A stretch of 61,089 nucleotides of DNA, taken from NCBI GenBank assembly GCA_019112965.1, contig DXIH01000115.1, forward strand, positions 1 through 61,089, written 5' to 3'. The notes under the pieces were generated by a model. It had not been told where the DNA came from. It saw only the letters and a list, made by a program, of their open reading frames with translations, and made no database searches. This stretch comes from Candidatus Sphingomonas excrementigallinarum. GTDB taxonomy: Bacteria > Pseudomonadota > Alphaproteobacteria > Sphingomonadales > Sphingomonadaceae. The translations under genes were made by a program, and so were the position numbers. Each line of letters opens with the position of its first letter. Within the stretch, counting starts at the first letter, position 1. This document shows, in pieces, positions 1 through 8,326 of the stretch.

Positions 1-584
1 ACGAACATACCGCGTCCTCCAGCGCCCGGGGCGAAGGTCGTGCCGCTGAATTCATAGCCCCTGGCCGCCATATCCTGCATCAGCGCGTCCGACTGAACCG
101 CCTCCATGACGTCGTTCGTACTGCCGCCGGGCATGCTCTCGATGCTGCCCGAAACCTGGCAGGCGGAGAAGCCGCAAATGACATCGACCTTGCGTCCTGC
201 CGAGCCGATGCCCTTCAACTGGTCATAGCGGGTTTGCACGTAAATCTCCGCTCGGGCCGCATCGGGACTCTTGCGTTGTTCATAGGCCAGTCTCTGGCGC
301 ATATTCTCGATAGGGCCGCTGAGCATGTCGACCGGCGGCGGACCATCGTCCGGTTGCGGCTGCGGCGCCGACGTAACGGGGGGCGTTTCGACGGGTCGCG
401 CGGCAGGCATGGCGGCGGCGATTTTGGCCGGTGTGGGCGTCGCGGGCAGAACCTCGGGCCCATGGCGCACCACGATGACGGGGGCAGGTTCGGGGCGAGG
501 ATCATCCCGACGATGCGTCGCATAAAGGAAGATGCCAGCCCCGATGGTCGTCACGGCGATTCCCGCCAGCACCGTATTTCGCAT
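1..584 (-). CDS. Membrane-anchored hypothetical protein, C-terminus beyond window
   Basis: Reads leftward from an ATG at 584 and stays open to base 1, so 194 codons are visible and the stop is outside the window. An SD-like GGAGG lies about 6 nt before the start. Residues about 5-21 form one hydrophobic segment (AGIAVTTIGAGIFLY), an anchor or uncleaved signal. A long Pro/Ala-rich linker follows, then a polar domain with a Cys pair (CGFSAC) near residue 140. This suggests a periplasmic domain tethered to the inner membrane. I do not recognise a family. It is divergent from the CsbD gene. Confidence 0.7.
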   Translation of the reverse strand, partial: MRNTVLAGIAVTTIGAGIFLYATHRRDDPRPEPAPVIVVRHGPEVLPATPTPAKIAAAMPAARPVETPPVTSAPQPQPDDGPPPVDMLSGPIENMRQRLAYEQRKSPDAARAEIYVQTRYDQLKGIGSAGRKVDVICGFSACQVSGSIESMPGGSTNDVMEAVQSDALMQDMAARGYEFSGTTFAPGAGGRGMF

Positions 585-728
585 TCCAGACCTCCGGCAT
601 CGCCGCAAAGTGCCGCGAGTGTGCCGTCCTTTCCGCCGCAAGTCCACAAATCATAACGGTTTCGATTCAACGACCTGCTCGATTGGCGGATGGGTAGGGT
701 CCTTTCGTCGAATAGTGCAAAGATACCA

Positions 729-754
729 GGAAACATCCGCGCACCCCGGGGTTT
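729..754 (+). promoter_or_regulatory. Possible EcfG-type stress promoter upstream of CsbD gene
   Basis: GGAAAC followed about 15-16 nt later by GGTT resembles the alphaproteobacterial EcfG consensus (GGAAC, 16-17 nt, CGTT), but both elements are imperfect. It would give a leader of about 35 nt before the CsbD start. CsbD proteins are typical general-stress genes, which is the main reason to consider it. Confidence 0.25.
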
Positions 755-794
755 TGACCCTCCATCATCCCTGAAACCAATACGGAGATGCTCG

Positions 795-1079
795 ATGAAC
801 ACCGATACGATGAATGGCGCCGCCACCGACTTCGGCGGTAAGGTCAAGCAGGGCATGGGCGCCATGCTGGGCGACAAGTCGATGGAAGCCGAGGGCAAGG
901 GCGAACAGCTGAGCGGCAAGGCGCAGAAGACGTTCGGCGACGCCAAGACCAGCGTCGACCAGACGGTTCGCCCGCTGCTCGACCAGGCACGCCAGTTCGT
1001 GAAGGATCGCCCCTTCGCCTCGGCGGCACTGGGCGGCGTCGTGGGCCTCGCGCTGCTGAACACGCTGCGCGGCAAGTAA
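795..1079 (+). CDS. CsbD family stress-response protein
   Basis: A 94-residue protein starting MNTDTMNGAATDFGGKVKQG. An upstream in-frame start would add about 35 unlike residues; ATG 795 has ACGGAG 7 nt before it and fits the family. The first 50 residues are Lys/Gly/Ala-rich, with the GGKVKQGMG, EAEGKGEQLSGKAQ pattern of CsbD-like proteins. The C-terminus carries a short hydrophobic glycine-rich segment (ASAALGGVVGLALLNTL) like a membrane-associated helix, as in DUF883/ElaB-like proteins. CsbD proteins are abundant under general stress; their biochemical role is unknown. Confidence 0.85.
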   Translation: MNTDTMNGAATDFGGKVKQGMGAMLGDKSMEAEGKGEQLSGKAQKTFGDAKTSVDQTVRPLLDQARQFVKDRPFASAALGGVVGLALLNTLRGK

Positions 1080-1250
1080 GCCAAGCGGCATCAGGAAAGG
1101 GGGCGGTGCCGCTGGTCGGCACTGCCCTTTTTCATATCCATCGCCCCGGCATGAGAAAAGCTCTCGTCTGTTGCGAGCAAACATGCTTTGTCGGCGATAT
1201 CCGGCACCCGTAGCGTACCCCCCATCCATGCCATTGTGGAGGAGGCGGAC

Positions 1251-2243
1251 GTGTCGCGGTTCGGAATCTTGCTGGCCTTCGGCCTGACCCTCGCCGGGAC
1301 TGTCTCCGGCGAGACGATCCGAAAACCGCCTCCACTCGACAAGCATGAACGCGTCGGAGCGTGGCAACCTGCCGATGGCGGGGTGCAGACTCCGCTCTGG
1401 CCCAAGGACATAGTCCTTGCCAAACCCGATAGCGGCGACCGGCCGGAGGCGACCGGCACCGGCACCGGCACCGGCATGGTCGGCGGCCGCCTTTGGCATT
1501 GGGCCAGCTATGTCACGCGGCCGACCATGACCGTCTATCGGCCAAAGGGCCGTAATAGCGGGGCGGCCATTCTCGTCCTGCCCGGCGGCGGGTTCGAAGT
1601 GGTGGCGACCGATCTGGAAGGCACCGAAATCTGTGGCTGGGCGGTGCGGCAGGGCATGACCTGCGCCATGCTGAAATACCGGGTGCCGCAGGCCTGGCCC
1701 CGCGTGGATGGCCGTCAACAGCGGCCGAAGCGTCTCCTAGCGCTGGAGGACGCGCAGCGTGCGATGGCATTGCTGCGCGCGCAGGCGGCGACCTATGGTA
1801 TCGATCCACACCGGATCGGCGCGATCGGCTTTTCGGCGGGGGCCTATCTGGTCGCCAATTTGAGCAATACGACGGAGCGGACCTATCCCGCCGCCGACGC
1901 GGCCGACCGATTGTCGTCACGGCCCGATTTCGCGATCATCGCCTATACCGCGCGAATGCTGGACGACAGCAAGGGGCGCAACAGCCTGGAGCTGCGCCCC
2001 TGGGTGACGATCAGCCCCCAGGCACCGCCGACGCTGATCCTCCATGCGATGAACGATCCCATGGACAATATCCGCCAGCCACTGGCCTATGCGCTGGCGC
2101 TGAACGATGCGGGTGTCCCGGTCGATATGCGGGTCTATGCCAGGGGTGGACATGCCTTCGGCCTTCGCCCGACCGCCGATCCGATCACGACCCGCTGGCC
2201 CGGCCAGGTCCGGCAATGGCTGCAGGATATCGGCATGCTGTGA
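1251..2243 (+). CDS. Secreted alpha/beta hydrolase (acetyl-xylan-esterase-like)
   Basis: 330 residues from a GTG at 1251, chosen because GGAGGAGG precedes it by 6 nt and a signal peptide (FGILLAFGLTLAGTVSG) follows at once. The hydrolase core shows the oxyanion region LPGGGF, the nucleophile elbow GFSAG with Ser195, a candidate acid in HAMNDP and a candidate His in RGGHAFGL. This matches the BD-FAE/xylan-esterase type of alpha/beta hydrolase found in sphingomonads, acting in the periplasm or outside the cell. A Gly-Thr repeat (TGTGTGTG) lies in the N-terminal region. Substrate is inferred only. The next gene follows after 49 bp on the same strand. Confidence 0.8.
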   Translation: MSRFGILLAFGLTLAGTVSGETIRKPPPLDKHERVGAWQPADGGVQTPLWPKDIVLAKPDSGDRPEATGTGTGTGMVGGRLWHWASYVTRPTMTVYRPKGRNSGAAILVLPGGGFEVVATDLEGTEICGWAVRQGMTCAMLKYRVPQAWPRVDGRQQRPKRLLALEDAQRAMALLRAQAATYGIDPHRIGAIGFSAGAYLVANLSNTTERTYPAADAADRLSSRPDFAIIAYTARMLDDSKGRNSLELRPWVTISPQAPPTLILHAMNDPMDNIRQPLAYALALNDAGVPVDMRVYARGGHAFGLRPTADPITTRWPGQVRQWLQDIGML

Positions 2244-2292
2244 ACCGCAACCCCGCTTGCCCCGTCCGGCCCCATGGCCTAGCGCTGGCGGC

Positions 2293-2874
2293 ATGAAGCG
2301 ATTGGCCATTTACTGCGGGTCGGCGACCCCCTCCGACCCCCAATATATCGAGACCGCCCGGGCCGTGGGGCGCGGGCTGGCGGAGCGGGGGATCGGCGTC
2401 GTCTATGGCGGCGGGCGGCTGGGCCTGATGGGCGCGGTGGCGGATGCGGCGCTGGCGGCGGGCGGCGAGGTGATCGGCATCATCCCGCAGGCGCTGGTCG
2501 ATGCGGAAGTCGCGCATCGCGGCCTGACCGAACTGCACGTCGTGCCCGGCATGCACGAGCGCAAAAAGGCGTTCACCGACCTGTCGGACGGGTTCATCAC
2601 CATTGCGGGCGGCACCGGCACGATGGACGAGCTGTGGGAGGCGCTCAGCTGGGCGCAGCTGGGCTATCATGCCGATCCGGTCGGGTTGCTCAACACGGGT
2701 GGCTATTACGACCATCTCGTCGCCTTCTGGGAAAAGATGGGCGAGGTCGGTTTCCTGCGGCCGCAGCACCGCGAGCTGCTGATCGTCGACACCACGCTCG
2801 ACGGGCTGCTCGACCGGATGGGCGCGCATGTGCCGACCCAGCCGATCGTGCGCATGAACGCGGACGACCTGTGA
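2293..2874 (+). CDS. LOG family protein (TIGR00730, nucleoside 5'-monophosphate phosphoribohydrolase-like)
   Basis: 193 residues beginning MKRLAIYCGSATPSD, the typical N-terminus of TIGR00730 proteins. A Rossmann-like core has VVYGGGRLGLMGAVAD and the family motif as AGGTGTMDELWE; the usual PGG has Ala for Pro. LOG proteins cleave cytokinin riboside monophosphates or AMP-like nucleotides to free base and ribose phosphate in the cytoplasm. Its stop overlaps the crtB start (GTGA), so the two are translationally coupled. An earlier in-frame start would overlap the esterase gene and is unlikely. Confidence 0.88.
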   Translation: MKRLAIYCGSATPSDPQYIETARAVGRGLAERGIGVVYGGGRLGLMGAVADAALAAGGEVIGIIPQALVDAEVAHRGLTELHVVPGMHERKKAFTDLSDGFITIAGGTGTMDELWEALSWAQLGYHADPVGLLNTGGYYDHLVAFWEKMGEVGFLRPQHRELLIVDTTLDGLLDRMGAHVPTQPIVRMNADDL

Positions 2875-3821
2875 GCGACACCGCCGCCCCGACCGAGCGC
2901 GATGCGCTGGTGGCGGCGGCGCGGGACTCGATCGCCAAGGGCTCGAAGAGCTTCGCGGCGGCGAGCCTGTTGTTCGATCCCGAGACGCGCGCGCGGGCCT
3001 GGCTGCTCTATGCCTGGTGCCGCCGCTGCGACGACATCGCCGACGGGCAGGATCATGGCCATGGCATGACCCGAGTCGCCGATGCGCCCGCGCGGCTGGC
3101 CGAATTGACCGAGAAGACTGAGGCGGCGCTGGCGGGCCGGGTGGTCGGCGACCCGGCCTTCGATGCGCTGCGCGTGGTGGTGGCAGAGACGGGGATGCCG
3201 CATCGCTGGCCCCGCGACCTGATCGCCGGGTTCGCGCTGGATGCCGAGGACTGGCGGCCCGAGACCGAGGACGACCTCTATCGCTATTGCTATCACGTAG
3301 CGGGCGTCGTCGGCTGCATGATGGCGGTGACGATGGGCGTCGCGCCCGATGACGACGCGGTGCTCGACCGCGCCTGCGACCTGGGGATGGCGTTTCAGCT
3401 CGCCAATATCGCACGCGACATTGCCGAGGATGCGGGGGCAGGGCGGCATTACCTGCCCCGCGAGTGGCTGGCCTATAAAAGTATCGCACCCGATGCGATC
3501 ATGGCCCCCTCGCACCGGCCGGGCCTGAGCGCGCTGGCGCGGCGTCTGACCGACCAGGCCGCCCGGTTCGAGGCGAGCGCGCGGATGGGTACGCCCGCGC
3601 TATCCTATCGCTCGGCATGGGCCGTGCTGTCTGCGGCTGGGATCTACGGCGCGATCGGCCGAAAGGTTGCCAAGCGGGGGCGCAGGGCCTGGGACAGCCG
3701 GGTCGGGACAGGCAAGCTGGAAAAGCTGGGCTTCATGACGCGCGCCGGTGTGCAGGCGGCGAGGCGGGACAGGATGCGGATCGTGCCGCGTGATCCGACC
3801 CTGTGGACGCGGCCGCGCTGA
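2871..3821 (+). CDS. crtB: Phytoene synthase
   Basis: 316 residues from GTG 2871, which overlaps the LOG stop by four bases. It condenses two geranylgeranyl diphosphates head to head into phytoene, the first committed carotenoid step. Squalene/phytoene synthase hallmarks are present: SKSFAAASLLF near the start, the first Asp-rich motif CDDIADGQD around residues 50-58, and the second region GMAFQLANIARDIAEDA with YLP just after. The lycopene cyclase and desaturase genes lie about 13 kb away on the same strand, so the pathway is split in two loci here. Confidence 0.95.
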   Translation: MSDTAAPTERDALVAAARDSIAKGSKSFAAASLLFDPETRARAWLLYAWCRRCDDIADGQDHGHGMTRVADAPARLAELTEKTEAALAGRVVGDPAFDALRVVVAETGMPHRWPRDLIAGFALDAEDWRPETEDDLYRYCYHVAGVVGCMMAVTMGVAPDDDAVLDRACDLGMAFQLANIARDIAEDAGAGRHYLPREWLAYKSIAPDAIMAPSHRPGLSALARRLTDQAARFEASARMGTPALSYRSAWAVLSAAGIYGAIGRKVAKRGRRAWDSRVGTGKLEKLGFMTRAGVQAARRDRMRIVPRDPTLWTRPR

Positions 3822-3859
3822 ATCCTCACCGTCGCGCAGGCTGAACGGGGGGCGGGGCG

Positions 3860-4090
3860 TTACCCCCGCGTCGGCTTGCGCTCGGCCTTGGCCATCTGCG
3901 CGCCCATGCGGCGGCAATCGGCGCCGATCACGGGATAGGGCACGTCGGTGTTGGCGGCGATGCGATTGGCCAGATCGGCGCGGCACTGGGCCATCGTTGC
4001 GTAGCGGGCGGGCACCATCCGCGCCTCGGTACAGTCCACACTGCCGTCGCCACAGCCCAAGATCGCCATCACGTAGAAAATCGGTTCCAT
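3860..4090 (-). CDS. Small Cys-containing conserved hypothetical protein
   Basis: 76 residues, MEPIFYVMAILGCGDGSVDC onward, with four cysteines arranged as two pairs and a charged C-terminus. The N-terminus is mildly hydrophobic. The sequence looks coherent rather than a shadow: it sits alone between convergent crtB and the divergent S9 peptidase gene, and codon use is normal. Function unknown; Cys spacing suggests disulfides or metal binding, but that is speculation. Confidence 0.65.
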   Translation of the reverse strand: MEPIFYVMAILGCGDGSVDCTEARMVPARYATMAQCRADLANRIAANTDVPYPVIGADCRRMGAQMAKAERKPTRG

Positions 4091-4211
4091 ACAACCGCCT
4101 CCCTGCGACTTTCAACGTCGGGGCATGGCCGGTGTTCCGTATTTCCCCCTTGTCGCCCACATCGCGAGGTGACATGCTGAAGTAATACGGTTCATGAACG
4201 GGGAGCATGAG

Positions 4212-6182
4212 ATGGTATTCAAGGCATTACTCGCGGCCGGTGCGGCGATGATCGCGGCGCAGGCGACTTTGGCGGCGGACGTGCCGCTGATCCCGCGTGC
4301 CAAGCTGTTCGGCAATCCGACCAAGATCGGCGGGAAATTGTCGCCCGACGGGAAATGGATCAGCTTCATCGCGCCGCGCGATGGCGTGTTGAACGTCTGG
4401 GTCGCGCCCATCGCCACCCCCGATCAGGCGCGTCCCCTGACCGCCGAGAAGACGCGGCCGATCCGCCAGGCCTTCTGGTCGCCCGATTCCAAGTCGATCC
4501 TGTTCGTCAACGACAAGGGCGGCGACGAGAATTTCCTGCTTTACGGCGTCAATGTCGCGACCGGCGAGCAAAAGGCGCTGACCCCGTTCGAGAAGACGCG
4601 GGTCCAGATCATCGGCACCAGCGAGACGATCCGCGACCATATCCTGGTCGGCGTCAACAATCGCGATCCGCGCTGGCATGACGTCTATGACCTGAACCTG
4701 ACCACCGGCGCGCTGACCAAGGTGATGCAGAATGACGGCTATGCCGGGTTCCTCGCCGACGACCAGTTGAAGCTGCGGCTGGCGTCGAAGGCGCGGCCCG
4801 ATGGCGGATCGGACTATTACCGGGTCAACGGCACGACGGTCGAGGCGCAGCCGGTGGTGCAGTACGGCCTGGACGATTCGCTGACCACCGCGCCGATGGG
4901 GTTCACCGTCGACGGCAAGACGCTCTACTGGATCGACAGCCGCAACCGGAACACCGCCGCGCTGATGGCGCAGGACATGGCGACGGGCCAGATGACGGTG
5001 GTGGGCGAGAGTCCCAGGGCCGATGTCGACAGCGGCCTGTTCAACCCGCACACCGGCCGGGTCGAAGCCTATGCCGTCGACTATCTGAAGAACGAATATG
5101 TGCCGGTGGGCGACGCGGTGAAGGCCGACCTGGCGTTCCTGAAGGCACAGAACAAGGGCGAGTTTTCCATCGGATCGCGCACCGATGCGGACGACAAATG
5201 GCTCGTCACCTTCGATCCGGTCACCGCGCCCGCCTCGACCTGGCTGTACGATCGCAAGGCGAAAAAGCTGACGCCGCTTTACGTCAGCCGCCCCGAACTG
5301 GCCGATGCGCCGCTGGTGCCGATGGAGGCGGTGGAGATCCCGGCGCGCGACGGGCTGACGCTGGTGTCCTATCTGACCCGGCCGAAGGGCGTGACGGGCC
5401 CCGTGCCGATGGTGCTGTTCGTCCATGGCGGCCCCTGGGCACGCGACGGCTATGGCTATAACGGCTATCACCAGTGGCTCGCCAATCGCGGCTATGCCGT
5501 GCTGTCGGTCAATTATCGTGGATCTACCGGGTTCGGGAAGAAGTTCATCTCGGCGGGCGACCTGCAATGGGGCCGCAAGATGCATGACGACCTGATCGAC
5601 GCGGTCGACTGGGCGGTCAAGCAGGGGGTGACGAGCCGCGACAAGGTGGCGATCATGGGCGGCTCTTACGGCGGCTACGCCACGCTGGCGGGCCTGACCT
5701 TCACCCCCGACACCTTCGCCTGCGGCGTCGACATCGTCGGGCCGTCCAACCTGTTCACCCTGCTCAAGACGATCCCGCCCTATTGGGAGGCGGGCAAGCA
5801 GCAATTCTACAAGCGGATGGGCGATCCCACCACCGAGGAGGGCCGCGCGCTGCTCAAGGAGCGTTCGCCGCTGACCTTTGTCGACCGGATCAAGAAGCCG
5901 TTGCTGATCGGGCAGGGCGCCAACGACCCGCGCGTCAACGTGGCCGAAAGCGACCAGATCGTCGAGGCGATGGCGGCCAAGTCCATCCCCGTCACCTATG
6001 TCGTCTTCCCGGACGAGGGACACGGCTTTGCCCGGCCGGTCAACAGCATCGCCTTCAACGCGGTGGCGGAAAACTTCCTCAGCCCCTGCCTGGGCGGCCG
6101 CGCCGAGCCGATCGGCGATACGTTGAAGCCCTCTACCGCGCAGGTGAAGCATGGCGCGGAGTTCGTGACGGGGTTGAAGTAG
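4212..6182 (+). CDS. S9 family (prolyl oligopeptidase-type) secreted peptidase
   Basis: 656 residues. ATG 4212 is preferred over ATG 4194 because GGGGAG lies 6 nt upstream and a clean signal peptide follows (FKALLAAGAAMIAAQATLAA). The N-terminal half is a beta-propeller with LSPDGKWISF and WSPDSKSILF repeats. The C-terminal alpha/beta hydrolase has FVHGGPWARD, the nucleophile motif GGSYGGYA with Ser485, a candidate Asp in GANDPRVN and His in PDEGHGFARP. It hydrolyses short peptides in the periplasm, like dipeptidyl or acylaminoacyl peptidases. A palindromic repeat follows 7 nt after the stop. Confidence 0.92.
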   Translation: MVFKALLAAGAAMIAAQATLAADVPLIPRAKLFGNPTKIGGKLSPDGKWISFIAPRDGVLNVWVAPIATPDQARPLTAEKTRPIRQAFWSPDSKSILFVNDKGGDENFLLYGVNVATGEQKALTPFEKTRVQIIGTSETIRDHILVGVNNRDPRWHDVYDLNLTTGALTKVMQNDGYAGFLADDQLKLRLASKARPDGGSDYYRVNGTTVEAQPVVQYGLDDSLTTAPMGFTVDGKTLYWIDSRNRNTAALMAQDMATGQMTVVGESPRADVDSGLFNPHTGRVEAYAVDYLKNEYVPVGDAVKADLAFLKAQNKGEFSIGSRTDADDKWLVTFDPVTAPASTWLYDRKAKKLTPLYVSRPELADAPLVPMEAVEIPARDGLTLVSYLTRPKGVTGPVPMVLFVHGGPWARDGYGYNGYHQWLANRGYAVLSVNYRGSTGFGKKFISAGDLQWGRKMHDDLIDAVDWAVKQGVTSRDKVAIMGGSYGGYATLAGLTFTPDTFACGVDIVGPSNLFTLLKTIPPYWEAGKQQFYKRMGDPTTEEGRALLKERSPLTFVDRIKKPLLIGQGANDPRVNVAESDQIVEAMAAKSIPVTYVVFPDEGHGFARPVNSIAFNAVAENFLSPCLGGRAEPIGDTLKPSTAQVKHGAEFVTGLK

Positions 6183-6189
6183 ATGGAAA

Positions 6190-6298
6190 GCCCCTCCTCC
6201 CGACAGGGGGGAGGGGTTTGGGGTGGGGGCCTTGCCACGGGCGACGTGGCTGGGTGGCGAAGCCCTCCCCCATCCCCTCCCGCCTGCGGGAGGGAAGG
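6190..6298. repeat. GC-rich palindromic repeat after S9 peptidase stop
   Basis: Begins 7 nt after the stop codon. It contains a CCCCTCC/GGGGAGG hairpin and, at the far end, the CCTCCCCCATCCCC + TCCCGCCTGCGGGAGGG unit that recurs near 28.5 and 32.7 kb. It could form a strong 3'-end stem-loop in the peptidase mRNA. Confidence 0.7.
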
Positions 6299-6377
6299 CC
6301 ACAGGCGACCCCGCTCGCGCCCCCAAAACACCAGCCGCCATTGAACTTGCCGCCGACTTCCCCGACATGGGTTCGAC

Positions 6378-8204
6378 ATGCCCCCGATAGATCCCACCGC
6401 CGGCACGGCCGACCGGCCGCTGCTGCCGACGCTTCGTCGTTTCCTCCCCTATCTCTGGCCTGCCGGAGAGCCTGGGCTTCGCGTGCGGATCGTGGGGGCG
6501 ATGGCGCTCGTCATCCTGTCCAAGCTCGTTCAGGTGCTGGGCGCGGCCTATACGTTCAAATATGCCGTCGACCGGATGGCCGGGGGCGACCGGGGGGCGC
6601 TGACGCTCGTGATCCTGCTGGTCGTCGGCTATGCGGGCGCACGGTTCGCCACGACGCTGTTCGACAATCTGCGCAACGCGGTGTTCGAGATGGTCGGGCA
6701 GGACGCGACCCGGCGGCTGTCGGCGGACGTGTTCCGCCATCTCCACCGCCTGTCGCTGCGTTTCCATCTGGAGCGGCGGACGGGGGCCGTGACCAAGGTC
6801 GTCGAGCGCGGCACGAAGAGCATCGACACGATGCTGTACTTCCTGCTGTTCAACATCGCGCCGACCGTGCTGGAACTGGCGCTGGTGCTGACCATTTTCG
6901 GGCGCAGCTTCGGCCCCGTGCTGGTGGTGACGACGATCGCGATGGTCGTCCTCTATATCGTCTTCACCCGCAAGGTGACCGACTGGCGCAATGCGCTGCG
7001 CACGCAGATGAACGACCTCGACACAGGCGCGGTGGCGCATGCGGTCGATTCGCTCCTGAATTTCGAGACGGTCAAATATTTCAACGCCGAGGAGCGTGAG
7101 GCGCGGCGGTACGAGACCGGCGTCGCCGCCTATGCGCGTGCCGCGACCAAGTCGGAAAATTCGCTCGCCTGGCTCAATGTCGGGCAGGCGGCGATCACCA
7201 GCCTGATGCTGGGCTTCGCGATGGCCTGGGTCGTGCGCGAATGGAGCCGGGGCACGGCGTCACCAGGCGACGTGGTGCTGGTGTCGACGCTGTTGTCGCA
7301 GCTGTTCCGGCCGCTCGACCTGCTCGGCATGGTCTATCGCACCATCCGCCAGGGGGTGATCGACATGGGCGCGATGTTCGACCTGATCGACACGCCCGCC
7401 GAAGTCGTCGACACGCCCGGCGCGCCGCCCTTGCGTGTGACCGGCGGGCACGTCCGATTCGACCAGGTCGTGTTCGGCTACGACCCTGAGCGCATCATCC
7501 TGAAGGGGCTGACCCTCGACATACCCGCAGGCACCACCTGCGCGGTGGTGGGGCCGTCGGGCGCGGGCAAGTCGACGCTCGCGCGGCTGCTCTATCGCTT
7601 CTACGACGTGAATTCCGGCGCGATCACCATCGACGGCCAGCCGGTGTCGGCGGTGGCGCAGGACAGCTTGCGCGCCGCGATCGGCATCGTGCCGCAGGAC
7701 ACGGTGCTGTTCAACGAGACCATCGGCTACAACATCGCCTATGGCCGCGAAGGCGCCGATCAGGACGATGTCGAGCGTGCGGCCAGGGGCGCGGCGATCG
7801 CCGACTTCATCGAGCGCCAGCCCCAGGGCTATGCGACGCGAGTCGGCGAGCGCGGGCTGAAACTGTCGGGCGGCGAGAAGCAGCGCGTGGCGATCGCGCG
7901 CACGCTGCTGAAGAACCCGCCGATCCTGATCCTGGACGAAGCGACCAGCGCGCTCGACAGCCGAACCGAGGCGGACATCCTGGCCACGCTGCAGGCGATC
8001 GAGCGCGGGCGCACCACTTTGGTCATCGCGCACCGGCTGTCGACCGTGGTCCATGCCGACCAGATCGTCGTCCTCGACGGCGGCCGGGTGGCCGAGCGCG
8101 GCACGCATGGCGAATTGCTGGCCAAGGGCGGGCTCTACGCTGAAATGTGGACGCGTCAGGCCGCCGAGGTCGAACAGGCCGAAGAGGATGCGCTGCCCGC
8201 CTGA
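6378..8204 (+). CDS. Atm1/HMT1-type ABC exporter (fused permease and ATPase)
   Basis: 608 residues. Residues about 30-310 form the six-helix ABC exporter membrane domain. The ATPase has Walker A GPSGAGKST at 392-400, a Q-loop region (IVPQDTVLFNETI), signature LSGGEKQRVAIAR and Walker B ILILDEATSALD. The AYTFKYAVDRMAG start and NFETVKYFNAEEREARRYE segment are typical of the ABCB7/Atm1 family, which exports glutathione-linked sulfur species or heavy-metal conjugates. It works as a homodimer in the inner membrane. No clear SD precedes the start. Specific substrate is not visible. Confidence 0.9.
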   Translation: MPPIDPTAGTADRPLLPTLRRFLPYLWPAGEPGLRVRIVGAMALVILSKLVQVLGAAYTFKYAVDRMAGGDRGALTLVILLVVGYAGARFATTLFDNLRNAVFEMVGQDATRRLSADVFRHLHRLSLRFHLERRTGAVTKVVERGTKSIDTMLYFLLFNIAPTVLELALVLTIFGRSFGPVLVVTTIAMVVLYIVFTRKVTDWRNALRTQMNDLDTGAVAHAVDSLLNFETVKYFNAEEREARRYETGVAAYARAATKSENSLAWLNVGQAAITSLMLGFAMAWVVREWSRGTASPGDVVLVSTLLSQLFRPLDLLGMVYRTIRQGVIDMGAMFDLIDTPAEVVDTPGAPPLRVTGGHVRFDQVVFGYDPERIILKGLTLDIPAGTTCAVVGPSGAGKSTLARLLYRFYDVNSGAITIDGQPVSAVAQDSLRAAIGIVPQDTVLFNETIGYNIAYGREGADQDDVERAARGAAIADFIERQPQGYATRVGERGLKLSGGEKQRVAIARTLLKNPPILILDEATSALDSRTEADILATLQAIERGRTTLVIAHRLSTVVHADQIVVLDGGRVAERGTHGELLAKGGLYAEMWTRQAAEVEQAEEDALPA

Positions 8205-8249
8205 GCGATCCATCCCTCGGGGCATGTCTCTGCGGAACGGCTGGCAATG

Positions 8250-8318
8250 GGAAGGGGTGTCACCGCCAGCGGCAACACCCCTCCCGGACTGCGACCTCCC
8301 TTTGCAGGGGGGAGGAAT
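8250..8318. repeat. Partial palindromic repeat between ABC exporter and cfa
   Basis: A degenerate copy of the CCTCCC...GGGAGGAAT repeat family, with GGGGTGT/ACACCCC arms. It ends 8 nt from the cfa stop codon. It lies between convergent genes and may end both transcripts. Confidence 0.6.
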
Positions 8319-8326
8319 GACACGGC

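Noticed and set aside
4227..7040. Long minus-strand open frame across the S9 peptidase and ABC exporter genes
   Set aside because: Its translation is compositionally odd (His/Arg/Gln-rich) and covers two well-supported plus-strand genes; a GC-bias shadow.
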